Below the pieces are notes generated by a model, which searched no databases, was not told where the DNA came from, and saw nothing but the letters and a program-made list of their open reading frames with translations. This document shows positions 18,063 to 26,934 of a stretch of DNA of 64,000 nucleotides, in pieces. Position 1 is the first letter of the stretch. Each line of letters begins with the position of its first letter. The DNA lies in assembly GCA_026708085.1 (NCBI GenBank), contig JAPOVP010000153.1:48421-112420 (forward strand). The letters run 5' to 3'. The stretch is from Caldilineaceae bacterium (lineage in GTDB: Bacteria > Chloroflexota > Anaerolineae > Caldilineales > Caldilineaceae). The position numbers and the translations under genes are program-made.

Positions 18063-18461
18063 ATGAAAGGTAAGTTTATCACTGCCTCAACAATGGAGCG
18101 AGATCATATGGATTGGGGCGTCATGGGCTGGGCCAGCCGTCCCGCCACCACCTCCGCCCGCGATCTGGTCGTCATCGAAGTGACACTGGAAACCGGACAG
18201 GGCCATGCCTTTCACAAACACCCGGACCAGGAGGAAGTAATCTACGTCATTGACGGCACAATTGAGCAGTGGATCGAACAGGAAAAGCAACTGCTCTCCT
18301 CCGGTGACTCCGCCTTCATCGGCGCTGACGTCGTGCACGCCTCCTTCAACGACTCGGGTAGCCCAGCCAAACTGCTGGCCATCCTCGGCCCCTGCATTGG
18401 CGAGGAAGGCTACGCGCTTGTTGACGTATTCGAGGAAGAGCCATGGAGTTCGCTGCGCTAA
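18063..18461 (+). CDS. Cupin-domain protein
   Basis: The ATG at 18063 is preceded by AGGAG; the frame is open upstream but without a good start. The 132-residue single-domain cupin has motif 1 as HAFHKHPDQEEVIYVIDG (two His and Glu as metal ligands) and motif 2 around GDSAFIGADVVHASFND. It may be an isomerase, dioxygenase or sugar-binding protein. It lies 52 bp before an oxidoreductase gene on the same strand, likely in one operon. Confidence 0.82.
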   Translation: MKGKFITASTMERDHMDWGVMGWASRPATTSARDLVVIEVTLETGQGHAFHKHPDQEEVIYVIDGTIEQWIEQEKQLLSSGDSAFIGADVVHASFNDSGSPAKLLAILGPCIGEEGYALVDVFEEEPWSSLR

Positions 18462-18513
18462 GGCCCCGTACTCGAGACATTTACAGATAGACCACGCTGA
18501 CAGGATTCTCCTA

Positions 18514-19605
18514 ATGACCAACAAGTACCGCATGATCCAGGTGGGGACCGGCGGGCAGGGCAACGGCTGGTGCTCCCGCTTCCTACCCCCCAATATTGCC
18601 GACGGTCGCATCGAACCGGTCGCCGCTGTCGATGTAAACCCGGACGTCCTCGTCAACGCCCAGCAGCATCTTGGACTGCCGCCCGAAAAGTGCTACACCG
18701 ACATCGAGCGCGCCTTCGACGAAAACCCGGCCGACTTTTGTACGGTCGTCGTCCCACCGGCCTTTCACGAATCCGTCGTCGATGTCGCGCTCGCCCACGA
18801 CATGCACATCATCTCGGAAAAGCCGATCGCCGACACGCTCGAAGGCTCCGTTCGCATCGCCGCCAAAGTGAAGCGGGCAGGCAAGAAGATGGGCGTGACC
18901 ATGAGCCACCGTTTCGACCAGGACAAGACAACCCTGCGCCGCGAGCTCCGTTCCGGCCGGGCCGGCACCATCGACTACATCATCTGCCGCTTTACCTGCG
19001 GGCTGCGCAACTTCGGCGACTGGGGCGCCCACTTCCGCCATACCATGGAAGAAACCCTGATGATCGAAGGGTCGGTCCATCATCTGGACATCATCGCCGA
19101 CCTCGCCGATTCAAAGTGCGACACCATCTACGCCCAGACCTGGAATCCGACCTGGGGCGAGTACAATACCGGGTCTCAGGGCCATGTGATGATGACTTTC
19201 GAGAACGGTACGCGTGCCTTCTATGAAGGAGCCAAGACCAACGCCAGCGGTTTCAACGGCTGGTCGCAAGAGTACTTCCGTGCCGAATGTGAAAACGAGA
19301 CCCTGATCATGGACTGCCGCCGCATCGAACGCTTCCCCTACCAGCCAAAGCTGTCCAGCCGTGAAGGCCAGGGCGAAGAAGTCCAGCTCATGGAGCAGTC
19401 CAAGTGGCGAAACGAGTGGCTCATTGCCCAGTTCCTGGACTGGATGGACGGCGGCCCGCCCATGGAGACCAATGTCGAGGCCAACCTGCAGTCCGTTGCC
19501 CTGATCTTCGCCGCCATCGAGAGCAGTCACACCGGGCAACCGGTAAAGGTGCAGGAGTTCCTGCGTCAGGCCCAGGAAGAGGAAGAGAGGGCCCACGCGA
19601 CCTGA
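18514..19605 (+). CDS. Gfo/Idh/MocA-family NAD(P)-dependent oxidoreductase
   Basis: Start at 18514 (MTNKYRMIQVGTGGQG) after AGGA. The 363-residue enzyme has the N-terminal Rossmann GTGGQG motif, the EKPIADT signature (catalytic Lys) near residue 110 and the GSVHHLDIIADL helix with the conserved His residues. Such enzymes oxidise or reduce sugar alcohols and sugars. With the cupin before it and the Tm-1-like gene after it, it seems part of a sugar-acid or cyclitol pathway. The precise substrate is unknown. Confidence 0.88.
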   Translation: MTNKYRMIQVGTGGQGNGWCSRFLPPNIADGRIEPVAAVDVNPDVLVNAQQHLGLPPEKCYTDIERAFDENPADFCTVVVPPAFHESVVDVALAHDMHIISEKPIADTLEGSVRIAAKVKRAGKKMGVTMSHRFDQDKTTLRRELRSGRAGTIDYIICRFTCGLRNFGDWGAHFRHTMEETLMIEGSVHHLDIIADLADSKCDTIYAQTWNPTWGEYNTGSQGHVMMTFENGTRAFYEGAKTNASGFNGWSQEYFRAECENETLIMDCRRIERFPYQPKLSSREGQGEEVQLMEQSKWRNEWLIAQFLDWMDGGPPMETNVEANLQSVALIFAAIESSHTGQPVKVQEFLRQAQEEEERAHAT

Positions 19606-19837
19606 ATTCTGGACGCAAGTTTCCGTTCTACAGGGGAGGGGAGAGTTGGCCCTTTCCTCTTTGCTTTCGCACCGCTTCCCCCTAAACCTTTCATCCCTTT
19701 TCTTCCTTCAGAGTATCCATCAGCAAATTTGACCGCCCGGAAACTCGTAAGACGCAAACTGAAACAGGAAATACGAATTACAATCCAGATTCTCTACCAC
19801 CGGAGGCCCAGGTTCCCAACATCACAGGAGGAATGCC

Positions 19838-21058
19838 ATGTCCGGGACAGTTCTTCTCGTCGGCGCGCTGGATACCAAGGGCGCTGAGTACGCGTTCGTC
19901 AAGGATCTGATCGAGGCTGCTGGACTGCAAACTCTCGTAGTCGACTTTGGCGTAATGGGCCAGCCGGCCTTCGAACCTGATGTGAGCCGATCAGACGTCG
20001 CCGTAGCTGGCGGGGGCAATCTGGCCTACCTGGCATCCGGCACGCGCAAGGATGAAGCGATGCGGACCATGGCACAGGGGCTGGCTTCCGTCGTCGAGCG
20101 CCTCTATGACGAGGGCCGCTTCGACGGCATTCTGGGGATGGGCGGCAGCGGCGGCACTTCCATCGCAACATCAGCCATGCGCACGCTGCCGGTGGGCGTG
20201 CCCAAAGTGATGGTTTCCACTGTCGGCGGCGGCGATGTAAGCGTCTATGCCGGCAGCAAGGACATCACATTCATGCCCTCCGTTGTCGACGTAGCCGGCA
20301 TCAACCGCCTCAGCCGCGCCATCTACGCCAATGCAGCCGGCGCCATCGCCGGCATGGTGAAGACCGAAGCCGAGGCCACCGCCGACGAGCGGCCGCTCGT
20401 TGCCGCCTCCATGTTCGGCAACACGACCGCAGCCGTCGACCACGCCCGCGGCCTGCTGGAGGCCGAGGGCTACGAAGTCCTCGTCTTCCACGCCACCGGC
20501 AGCGGAGGCCGCACGATGGAAGACCTGATCAGCGACGGCTACATCGCCGGCTGTCTCGACATGACCACCACCGAGCTGGCCGACGAAATCTGCGATGGCG
20601 TCTTCAGCGCAGGGCCGGACCGTGTCCAGGCCGCGCCCAGACAGGGGGTCCCCACCGTCATCGTGCCCGGCTGCGTCGACATGGCCAACTTCGGCGGCAT
20701 CGAAACCGTGCCCGAGCACTACCGTGAGCGCACCCTCTACGAGTGGAACCCGGAAGTTACACTCCTGCGTACCAATGTGGAGGAGAACAAGCAAATGGGT
20801 TCAATGCTGGCCGCGGCCGCCAACGCCGGCCAGGCCGGCAAGGTATCCGTGCTGATCCCTCTCGGCGGCGTTTCCATGTTGGACAGTGACGGCGACCGCT
20901 TTTGGGATCCAAGCGCCGACCAGGCCTGCTACGACGCCCTCAAAAACGATCTGCGCGCCGACATCCCGCTGATCGAGATGGACGCCAATATCAATGACCC
21001 TGAGTTTGCCGAGAGAGCGGTCTCTCTGTTGTTGGAAATGTTGCAGGAGGAAGCCTAG
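19838..21058 (+). CDS. Tm-1-like ATP-binding domain protein (UPF0261)
   Basis: The 406-residue product begins VLLVGALDTKGAEYAFVKDLI and has the glycine-rich loops MGGSGGTSIAT and STVGGGDVSVYAGSKDITFMPSVVD that define UPF0261. It corresponds to the N-terminal half of the tomato Tm-1 protein, which blocks tobamovirus replication and binds ATP. In bacteria the function is unproven. The start is preceded by AGGAGG. The next gene, 69 bp on, encodes the other half of the Tm-1 architecture. Confidence 0.9.
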   Translation: MSGTVLLVGALDTKGAEYAFVKDLIEAAGLQTLVVDFGVMGQPAFEPDVSRSDVAVAGGGNLAYLASGTRKDEAMRTMAQGLASVVERLYDEGRFDGILGMGGSGGTSIATSAMRTLPVGVPKVMVSTVGGGDVSVYAGSKDITFMPSVVDVAGINRLSRAIYANAAGAIAGMVKTEAEATADERPLVAASMFGNTTAAVDHARGLLEAEGYEVLVFHATGSGGRTMEDLISDGYIAGCLDMTTTELADEICDGVFSAGPDRVQAAPRQGVPTVIVPGCVDMANFGGIETVPEHYRERTLYEWNPEVTLLRTNVEENKQMGSMLAAAANAGQAGKVSVLIPLGGVSMLDSDGDRFWDPSADQACYDALKNDLRADIPLIEMDANINDPEFAERAVSLLLEMLQEEA

Positions 21059-21127
21059 CGCGCCCGCCTGAGCCACACCCTTTTCGACAACAGATACGCT
21101 CTAAGAAACCGCCAAGGAGCATTCAAT

Positions 21128-21961
21128 ATGTCGATCCCAAGACAGGAGATCATCGCCCGTCTCCAGGCCCAGCAGGCTGCCGGCAGGCCAATCGTCGGCT
21201 GCGGCGCCGGCACCGGTATCTCGGCCAAGTTCGCCGAAGCCGGCGGCGCCGACCTTATCATCATCTACAATTCCGGCCGCTTCCGTATGGCCGGCCGCGG
21301 CTCGCTCTCCGGAATGATGCCCTACGGCGACGCCAATGGCATCGTAGTAGAAATGGCGGCCGAGGTGCTTCCCGTTGTTGAGGATACCCCGGTCCTGGCC
21401 GGCGTCTGCGGCACAGATCCTTTCCGCCTCAAACATGTCTTTCTCAAGCAACTCAAAGAGATAGGCTTTAGCGGTGTGCAGAACTTCCCCACCGTCGGCC
21501 TCCTCGACGGAACCTTCCGCGAGAATCTGGAAGGCACCGGCATGGGTTATGACAAGGAAGTTGAAGCCATTGCCATCGCCCACCAGTTGGACATGTTCAC
21601 AGCGCCCTACGTCTTCACTCCGGAGGAGGCGACCGCCATGGCCGAGGCCGGTGCCGACCTGCTGGTCGCCCACGTAGGCCTCACAACCGCCGGCACTATC
21701 GGCGCCGCCGTCGCCTTCACGCTGGAAGAGGCAGTCGAAAAAGTACAGGAGATGGCTGCCGCCGGCCGTCGCGTCAATCCGGACCAGATCGTAATCTGCC
21801 ACGGCGGCCCCTTCGACGAGCCCGAAAATGTCGGCACCGCTTTGCAGATGATGCCCGGCATAGCCGGCTTCTTCGGCGCCTCCAGCATCGAGCGACTCCC
21901 CACAGAACGCGCCATCCGCGGGCAAGTAGAGGAGTTCAAAGCGTTAATCTTGGGAAGCTAG
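21128..21961 (+). CDS. TIM-barrel protein, phosphoenolpyruvate hydrolase-like (Tm-1 C-terminal half)
   Basis: The 277-residue product ([40 protein letters not shown]) matches the TIM-barrel family annotated as phosphoenolpyruvate hydrolase-like or TIM-barrel signal transduction protein. Conserved blocks include [21 protein letters not shown] and [10 protein letters not shown]. It follows the UPF0261 gene with AAGGAG upstream of its start. In plants and some fungi the two are fused, so the products likely act together, perhaps as a lyase/synthase pair, but the reaction is not known. Confidence 0.87.
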   Translation: MSIPRQEIIARLQAQQAAGRPIVGCGAGTGISAKFAEAGGADLIIIYNSGRFRMAGRGSLSGMMPYGDANGIVVEMAAEVLPVVEDTPVLAGVCGTDPFRLKHVFLKQLKEIGFSGVQNFPTVGLLDGTFRENLEGTGMGYDKEVEAIAIAHQLDMFTAPYVFTPEEATAMAEAGADLLVAHVGLTTAGTIGAAVAFTLEEAVEKVQEMAAAGRRVNPDQIVICHGGPFDEPENVGTALQMMPGIAGFFGASSIERLPTERAIRGQVEEFKALILGS

Positions 21962-22035
21962 ACCTGTCAGAACGCGAACTGTATCTGCTACTATGACCTG
22001 TTCATGAGACATTATCACGGCGATTGGAACCAACA

Positions 22036-23532
22036 ATGACGAAAGAAGCAACTTTCTCCTATCGTGGATTCCACCATGCGGCCGCCAAAGCTGCCAATGC
22101 ACGCAGCCAACGCCTAAGGGATGCTGCCAGAGCCGTCTCTTTCCCCCGAAGCGCTATCCAGCTTAAATTTGCCAAGGCCGTCAAGCTCTTGAATCGGATA
22201 ACCACTAACTCACCTCTCGTATTTTCCCCTGCAACTCCCCAGGGGCCTGAAGTTCAGGTAAGACGTGACAACTGCTACATCAGTAAGCATCGAAATAGTC
22301 GCTCATTCGGGACATCGCATGGCTCGAAGAGGCGCAAAGGCCACCGACGTGTTCACAGCGATAACAGCCGAGTGGATACCAGCTACGGCCAGAGACGTGT
22401 CTGGAGCTACGGTACCCGACGCGGATACCATAATCGCGACCGAAGAGTCCGCAATTATGGTGATCGACGTGTCAACAGCTTCGGTGAGAGGCGCGGCTAC
22501 AGCTACGGCGTTAGATATCGGCTTCGGCGCCGGCAAAGTCAAGAGAAGCAACAATTCTTCCAACACGGCCATAGGGACAGCGGAAAGTCGTTCGGGGCGT
22601 CCGACATTGAGTTTCTGTCGTCAGGTGTGGGGGCGATGTGGGTGGCGAGCTATTTTCTAAATGCATTCGCGCGTAATCTCACATTCATCAATTTGCCTGC
22701 GGAACAGATAGAGAAGTACCAAAGGGCAGGGAGCGAAGAAAGAAATTTGCTACAGGCTAAGGAGGTCTGGGAGACCATCCCTGCGCAAATACGCGCCGGC
22801 GGCCCGGAAGCGCTGTGGAAGTTCCACCAGGGCAAGAGCTGGTCCCACATCATCCCCAAATCTAAGGGAGGACCGTCGACGGCGGACAATGGGATCTGGT
22901 GGTCCTACGCGAAGAACCACCTCCTTGGGCCCGAGCCAATGAGTTTGGCCGACATAGCCGACGCCAGGGCTGTAATTCGGTCTAATGCCATGCGCGCTGC
23001 CGTCACACAGACCGCAAGCGGTATGGTCAGAGGCGCAACAGTCGCCGCAGTCGTTGGTGGTACTCTTGCTTGTTTGGAGTATGGACTGGACCATGTGGAA
23101 GGCAAGCTCTCAAGACGCGAGTTGGTACAAAAGGTCCTGCAGACGGGCGCTATAGCAGGTGGCGGGGCGTTTGTCACGACCGGCATTATTGTCGGCATCT
23201 CCCTGGTCTTCCCTTTCCTTATCCCTATATTAGCGCCGGTCTTGTTTGTACTTCAGGCCGCATCTCTTGCCATCATGGGAGCCAAAGGTGTCAAATTGGC
23301 CAAGGGGTGGTGGCCTGTTTTGGCAAGACTGAAACAGCCGGTCCATTCCTCCCTTGCAGAAGCGGTCGAAGGACTCCCCAGGACTGTTAAAGCACTTCCT
23401 GCGATGGCAGGACGCAACATCCATCGCTCAGGAAATTCTCTTATGGGAAAGGCTCAGGAGCTAACGGTAGGGAAGTCAGCGCGAGCGTTCCCCTGGCAGG
23501 CCAATGGGAGGGAAAAAGAGCTACCGGTCTGA
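22036..23532 (+). CDS. Unrecognised protein: Arg-rich octapeptide repeats, HNH-like motif, hydrophobic C-half
   Basis: I do not recognise this 498-residue protein as a known family. Residues 1-115 are basic. Residues 116-163 are six copies of an octapeptide close to SYGxRRVx. Residues 271-295 hold an HNH-like pattern: HIIPKSKGG, Asn285 and NH at 294-295. Residues about 331-350, 371-392 and 393-415 are hydrophobic and glycine-rich, consistent with two or three membrane helices or a pore-like segment. The C-terminal 80 residues are basic. Weak RBS. Codon use is less GC-biased than neighbours, and a gene-poor, decayed region follows. It could be a membrane-acting nuclease effector or a toxin-like protein; neither is proven. 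Confidence 0.6.
   Translation: MTKEATFSYRGFHHAAAKAANARSQRLRDAARAVSFPRSAIQLKFAKAVKLLNRITTNSPLVFSPATPQGPEVQVRRDNCYISKHRNSRSFGTSHGSKRRKGHRRVHSDNSRVDTSYGQRRVWSYGTRRGYHNRDRRVRNYGDRRVNSFGERRGYSYGVRYRLRRRQSQEKQQFFQHGHRDSGKSFGASDIEFLSSGVGAMWVASYFLNAFARNLTFINLPAEQIEKYQRAGSEERNLLQAKEVWETIPAQIRAGGPEALWKFHQGKSWSHIIPKSKGGPSTADNGIWWSYAKNHLLGPEPMSLADIADARAVIRSNAMRAAVTQTASGMVRGATVAAVVGGTLACLEYGLDHVEGKLSRRELVQKVLQTGAIAGGGAFVTTGIIVGISLVFPFLIPILAPVLFVLQAASLAIMGAKGVKLAKGWWPVLARLKQPVHSSLAEAVEGLPRTVKALPAMAGRNIHRSGNSLMGKAQELTVGKSARAFPWQANGREKELPV
22381..22524 (+). repeat. Six in-frame 24-bp tandem repeats
   Basis: Six consecutive 24-base units, the clear ones starting AGCTACGG or AGCTTCGG, encode octapeptides of consensus SYGxRRVx. 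The third unit is the most diverged. One or two decayed units precede (22333-22380). Being exactly in frame with the surrounding coding sequence, this is a protein-level repeat, not a CRISPR. Confidence 0.85.
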
Positions 23533-23540
23533 GTGTTCTT

Positions 23541-23574
23541 TCAGATTCGGGTTAACAGAAAAACGCGAATCTGA
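23541..23574. repeat. Inverted repeat just after the HNH-like gene
   Basis: TCAGATTCG at 23541-23549 pairs perfectly with CGAATCTGA at 23566-23574 across 16 bases. It starts 9 bp after the stop codon. There is no T-run, so it is at best a weak or factor-assisted terminator. Confidence 0.5.
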
Positions 23575-23666
23575 GAACCACAGACTCGATTCAGATCGCC
23601 TGACAGCGTAGAAACCAATTATGGATATAGAGGTGCCGACACACAACAAATTGGGAGCAGAATTGA

Positions 23667-24396
23667 TTCAGTGTAGGCGGTTTCGGTCTATGGCGGATTT
23701 TCGTGCTTGTCCAGTTGATCGCGGCTCATGGATCCGCATGGGCGCAATCGGAAACGCCTTCCGCTGAGACCGCTGTGTAGATTCAGGTCGGCTGGAAGCG
23801 GGTCGAGGACGACCGACTCAGTTTCTCCCTTGCCGTCCCTTTCCCTTGGCTTACATTTTACCTGCACAGCGATGCGGCGAATCCCATCGCTGTTCTGCTT
23901 AGTGGAGAAAGGGCGGTCGAGATCCTACGCGATTTTCTGAGCACACTGGAAGGCAGAAATCTCAAGATATTTGCCTTTGAGCGGGACTCGCTGCAGCTGT
24001 TCGCCTTTCGTCAGAATTCCGCCGAAGACTTCAACGAGCCAGAACTGCACAGCCTTTTGACAGGCTCCCATAACGGGCTGCACGCGCTGCAGGCGTCAAT
24101 TGCTGCCTACCTGAGCAGCTTGGAATATCAGATTTCTCTCTGCCTTGCCGTGAAAGCCCCGCGGGCGATTGAAACAAACCTTTTTCCAGACAACTGTAAC
24201 CCGCGCGCGAACTGCCCTGGTCAGGCGGCCGACCATCGGGAATGTCGTTGCACTGCTTTCACCTGACATGTCGTCATACCCACCAGCCCCGGCAATGGCC
24301 AGATTCGTTGAACCGGGAACCTATACCTTGGGCAGCCAGTTCGCTCCCTGGATCCAGTTAGGGGTGGCGGATGAGGACCAGTCTTGTACGTGTTAG
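23667..24396 (+). pseudogene. Decayed gene for a secreted protein
   Basis: One frame from 23667 reads through a signal-peptide-like stretch ending in HGSAWAQ, then meets TAG at 23778-23780, then stays open for 162 codons to TGA at 24264 (for example IQVGWKRVEDDRLSFSLAVP and LSTLEGRNLKIFAFERDSLQ). Protein-like sequence then goes on in the +1 frame (RRPTIGNVVALLSPDMSSYP) to TAG at 24394. There is no ATG in place. So one nonsense change and one frameshift around 24165-24250 are needed to explain it. The original function is not recognisable; the cargo looks like a periplasmic or surface protein. Confidence 0.55.
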
Positions 24397-24861
24397 AGGA
24401 TGGACAACTTGATTGATTGTACAGAGGGCACGACTGATTTTGCTTCGCTTCAAAGCCATTTCTACGTGAATGTCTTGGCCAGCGATCATGCCTTCTCAAC
24501 AACCTGCGAACTGTCGCTGCTCGGTTTCGTTCCAACACGCGTCTAACTACCTAAGTAAGTACCTGACGGCATGTATGTCGTGGGCAGGGAAATCGCCTTG
24601 GGCCCACAATAAGGAGAAGGATTGCCAAGTTCGTCCTGAGCCAGGAAGAGACTCAACGGACTGACAGGCGACGTTGACAGCCTCACATCCACCAAAACAC
24701 CCACTGGGCTGTAATTCGACTGAGCCTTCGCATCCAAATGCACAGTCTAATGTACCTGTCCATCCGAAAAAGTAGAGTAGAATCAACTAACAAAGCAATG
24801 CAAACCGCCAACGTCTTCGGGGCGTGCCACTTTTTGCCCCAATCACTCAGGAGTACCTTAC
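24397..24861. other. Non-coding stretch
   Basis: Only short unconvincing frames on either strand. It lies between the decayed gene and the aldo/keto reductase. No tRNA, repeat or clear promoter was seen. Confidence 0.6.
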
Positions 24862-25821
24862 ATGCTCTATTCCAAAATACCAGGCATCGAAAAGCCCGTC
24901 TCCCGGCTCGTGCTGGGAACGATGTGGATAAACACCAAAACCCTCGATTCAGCCTTCCCCGTGCTCGACGCCTTTTACGCGGCTGGCGGCAACTGCCTCG
25001 ACACCGCCCACGGATATGGCGGCGGCGACAATGAACGCGCCGTCGGCCAGTGGATCAACGAACGCGGCCTGCGCGACAAGATCGTCATCCTCGGCAAAGG
25101 CGCCCATCACAGCCAGGACCGCAAACGGGTCACGCCCTACGACATCCAGTCCGACCTCCACGACAGCCTCGCCCGCTTCAAGGTGGACAGCATTGATCTT
25201 TATGTACTGCACCGCGACGACCCTGAAGAGCCGGTTGGGCCGATTGTTGAGACGCTCCACGCTGCGAAAGAGGCCGGCCAGATCGACGCCTACGGCGGCT
25301 CCAATTGGAGCGCCGTACGCCTGCGAGAGGCCAACGAATACGCCGCCGCGCACGGACTGACCCCCTTCGTCGTCAGCAGCCCCCAGTTCAGTCTCGCTGT
25401 CCAGATAGAGCCGCCCTGGCGAGACTGTATCAGCGTCAGCGGGCCGGCCGGTGAGGCCGCACGCGCCTGGTGCCGCGAGAACGGCGTCACGCTCTTTGTC
25501 TGGTCCAGTCTGGCCGGCGGCTTTTTCAGCGGCCGCTTCCGCCGAGACAACCTGGACACATTTACAGAGTGGTATGATCAACTTGCTGTCAAGGTCTACT
25601 GTGAAGAGGGGAATTTCCAGCGCCACGACCGCGTGCAGGAGTTGGCCGCCAGCAAAGGCGTCAGCGTCCCGCACATCGCCCTGGCCTATGTCTACAACCA
25701 GCCCGACGGAATCCACGCGCTGTCAGGTGCGCGCAACACAGAAGAGGTTCGCGTAAACGTCGAGGCGTCCGAGATCAAGCTGTCTGAGGAGGAGATCGCC
25801 TACTTGGAGTTGAAGGACTGA
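24862..25821 (+). CDS. Aldo/keto reductase
   Basis: The 319-residue protein has the AKR catalytic tetrad: Asp47 and Tyr52 (NCLDTAHGYGGG), Lys79 (ILGKGAHH) and His117 (IDLYVLHRDD). It also has GGSNWS and the C-terminal NADPH-binding GARNTEEV. AGGAG lies 9 bp before the ATG. It reduces an aldehyde or ketone, possibly a sugar, with NADPH in the cytoplasm. It stands alone at the end of the sugar-acid gene group. Confidence 0.9.
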   Translation: MLYSKIPGIEKPVSRLVLGTMWINTKTLDSAFPVLDAFYAAGGNCLDTAHGYGGGDNERAVGQWINERGLRDKIVILGKGAHHSQDRKRVTPYDIQSDLHDSLARFKVDSIDLYVLHRDDPEEPVGPIVETLHAAKEAGQIDAYGGSNWSAVRLREANEYAAAHGLTPFVVSSPQFSLAVQIEPPWRDCISVSGPAGEAARAWCRENGVTLFVWSSLAGGFFSGRFRRDNLDTFTEWYDQLAVKVYCEEGNFQRHDRVQELAASKGVSVPHIALAYVYNQPDGIHALSGARNTEEVRVNVEASEIKLSEEEIAYLELKD

Positions 25822-26093
25822 AAGTGGGAATAAAGGCCCCTCGAATCCAGCCGCTGGCAAATCCAAAGCGTCACGGGTCGTTGGCTTCACAGATTTGAAG
25901 CATCCTACCGGTCTTCATCTTCGTATAGGCAACATCGGGTGATTGGACTGCAGAGGATGCTTGTAAGTAGTGGATAGCAACGACTTGGCGGGGACTACAT
26001 GAAAAGCGTATCGCCCCAACTATGGTACCGTTCGACCTCGTCTCCATAGGGGATGTGTTTTCCTCTTGCCCTTGTAGATTCCTCCCTGGCAGT

Positions 26094-26465
26094 TTACTTC
26101 CCTATCCCGCTCTCCGATTCCAACAGGTTCCGTAATGCGGGCAGGAGGTCGGGAACAGCCTCCTGGATAACGCCCCATATAATACTATCGCTGATCGCCA
26201 GATAGGAGTGGGCCAGGCGATTGCTCGTTCCTATGATGGCGTGCCAGGGAACCTCCGGGTGGGACTGGCGAACTTCGTCTGGTATGTGCGTGGCTGCCTC
26301 ACCGATCAGTTGCAGGTTACGCAGCGTTGCGTCATAAGTGAGTCCGTCTGCGATGAACGCTTCCTGGTCTAAGCCGTCGGTATAGACAAGGACCTTTTCG
26401 CCGAATTCAATCATGTCCTGAACATAAAAGCGCCAAGGGCGCCCTTCACGGTCGACATCAGACAT
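26094..26465 (-). CDS. HepT-like HEPN protein (DUF86) lacking the catalytic arginine
   Basis: The start is placed at the ATG at 26465, which overlaps the mntA stop by 8 bp; the frame extends six codons more. The 123-residue product is a HepT/DUF86 HEPN protein. Its RNase motif, normally R-x4-H-x-Y, reads TSNRLAHSY: His86 and Tyr88 are present but position 81, where Arg is expected, is Ser (codon AGC). Family knowledge: HepT is an RNA-cutting toxin, held off by MntA, which adds AMP to the Tyr. Loss of the Arg predicts a weak or dead toxin. Confidence 0.85.
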   Translation of the reverse strand: MSDVDREGRPWRFYVQDMIEFGEKVLVYTDGLDQEAFIADGLTYDATLRNLQLIGEAATHIPDEVRQSHPEVPWHAIIGTSNRLAHSYLAISDSIIWGVIQEAVPDLLPALRNLLESESGIGK

Positions 26466-26748
26466 CAACAGCCTCCCGCTCAACGAAGGGCTTAATTTCC
26501 TCTCTCAATTCCTGGTGAGTTGCCATGTCTACGGGGCAGCCAAGCAAGTCTTCCAAGAAGGACTGCGCGCCAAAATACTGCCTCCAGTGGGGAGGCTCTC
26601 CGAATCGCACCAGAATGTCCACGTCGCTGTCTCTGGCAGCCTCATCGCGAGCGAAGGACCCAAAAAGAGCGAGTTCAACGACGCCAAAGCGTTGCGCCAG
26701 AGTAGGCTTGTGTTCCTTGAGCACCTTTATGAGTTGATCTCTGTTCAT
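26458..26748 (-). CDS. MntA-like minimal nucleotidyltransferase antitoxin
   Basis: The 96-residue protein has the nucleotidyltransferase signature GSFARDEAARDSDVDILV, a complete GS-x10-DxD pattern, plus the third acidic residue in CPVDMAT. In MNT-HEPN modules this enzyme AMPylates HepT to neutralise it. It precedes and overlaps the hepT-like gene, the usual order for coupled expression. Confidence 0.88.
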   Translation of the reverse strand: MNRDQLIKVLKEHKPTLAQRFGVVELALFGSFARDEAARDSDVDILVRFGEPPHWRQYFGAQSFLEDLLGCPVDMATHQELREEIKPFVEREAVDV

Positions 26749-26893
26749 TACTCACTCCCCTTGCCTGTCCAAAGTCATTTGCAGGCGACCATGTGTATAT
26801 TCTAAGCGATGTCAGATGATTTGCCAGCACCGTGATCCACTCTGGTGCTCTGCCATGAAAGGGCCAAAGCCGCTCGGCTCATCTTTGGAAATC

Positions 26894-26925
26894 AAAAGGC
26901 GACCCGGTCATTGACCCGGATCGCC
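26894..26925 (-). terminator. Intrinsic terminator of ssrA
   Basis: On the minus strand GGCGATCCGGGTCA and TGACCGGGTCGCC form a GC-rich hairpin (26898-26925) followed by TTTTGATT. It lies 10 bp past the CCA end of the tmRNA. Confidence 0.8.
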
Positions 26926-26934
26926 CCTCTACAC

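Noticed and set aside
21101..21925. 274-codon minus-strand frame across the TIM-barrel gene
   Set aside because: Shadow of a conserved gene; composition fits the complement of Ala/Gly-rich codons.
22381..22524. Tandem 24-bp repeats as a CRISPR array
   Set aside because: Units are directly adjacent without spacers and in frame with a long coding sequence.
23778..23780. TAG read-through or a recoded stop
   Set aside because: The same gene also has a frameshift and no clear start, so decay explains it better.
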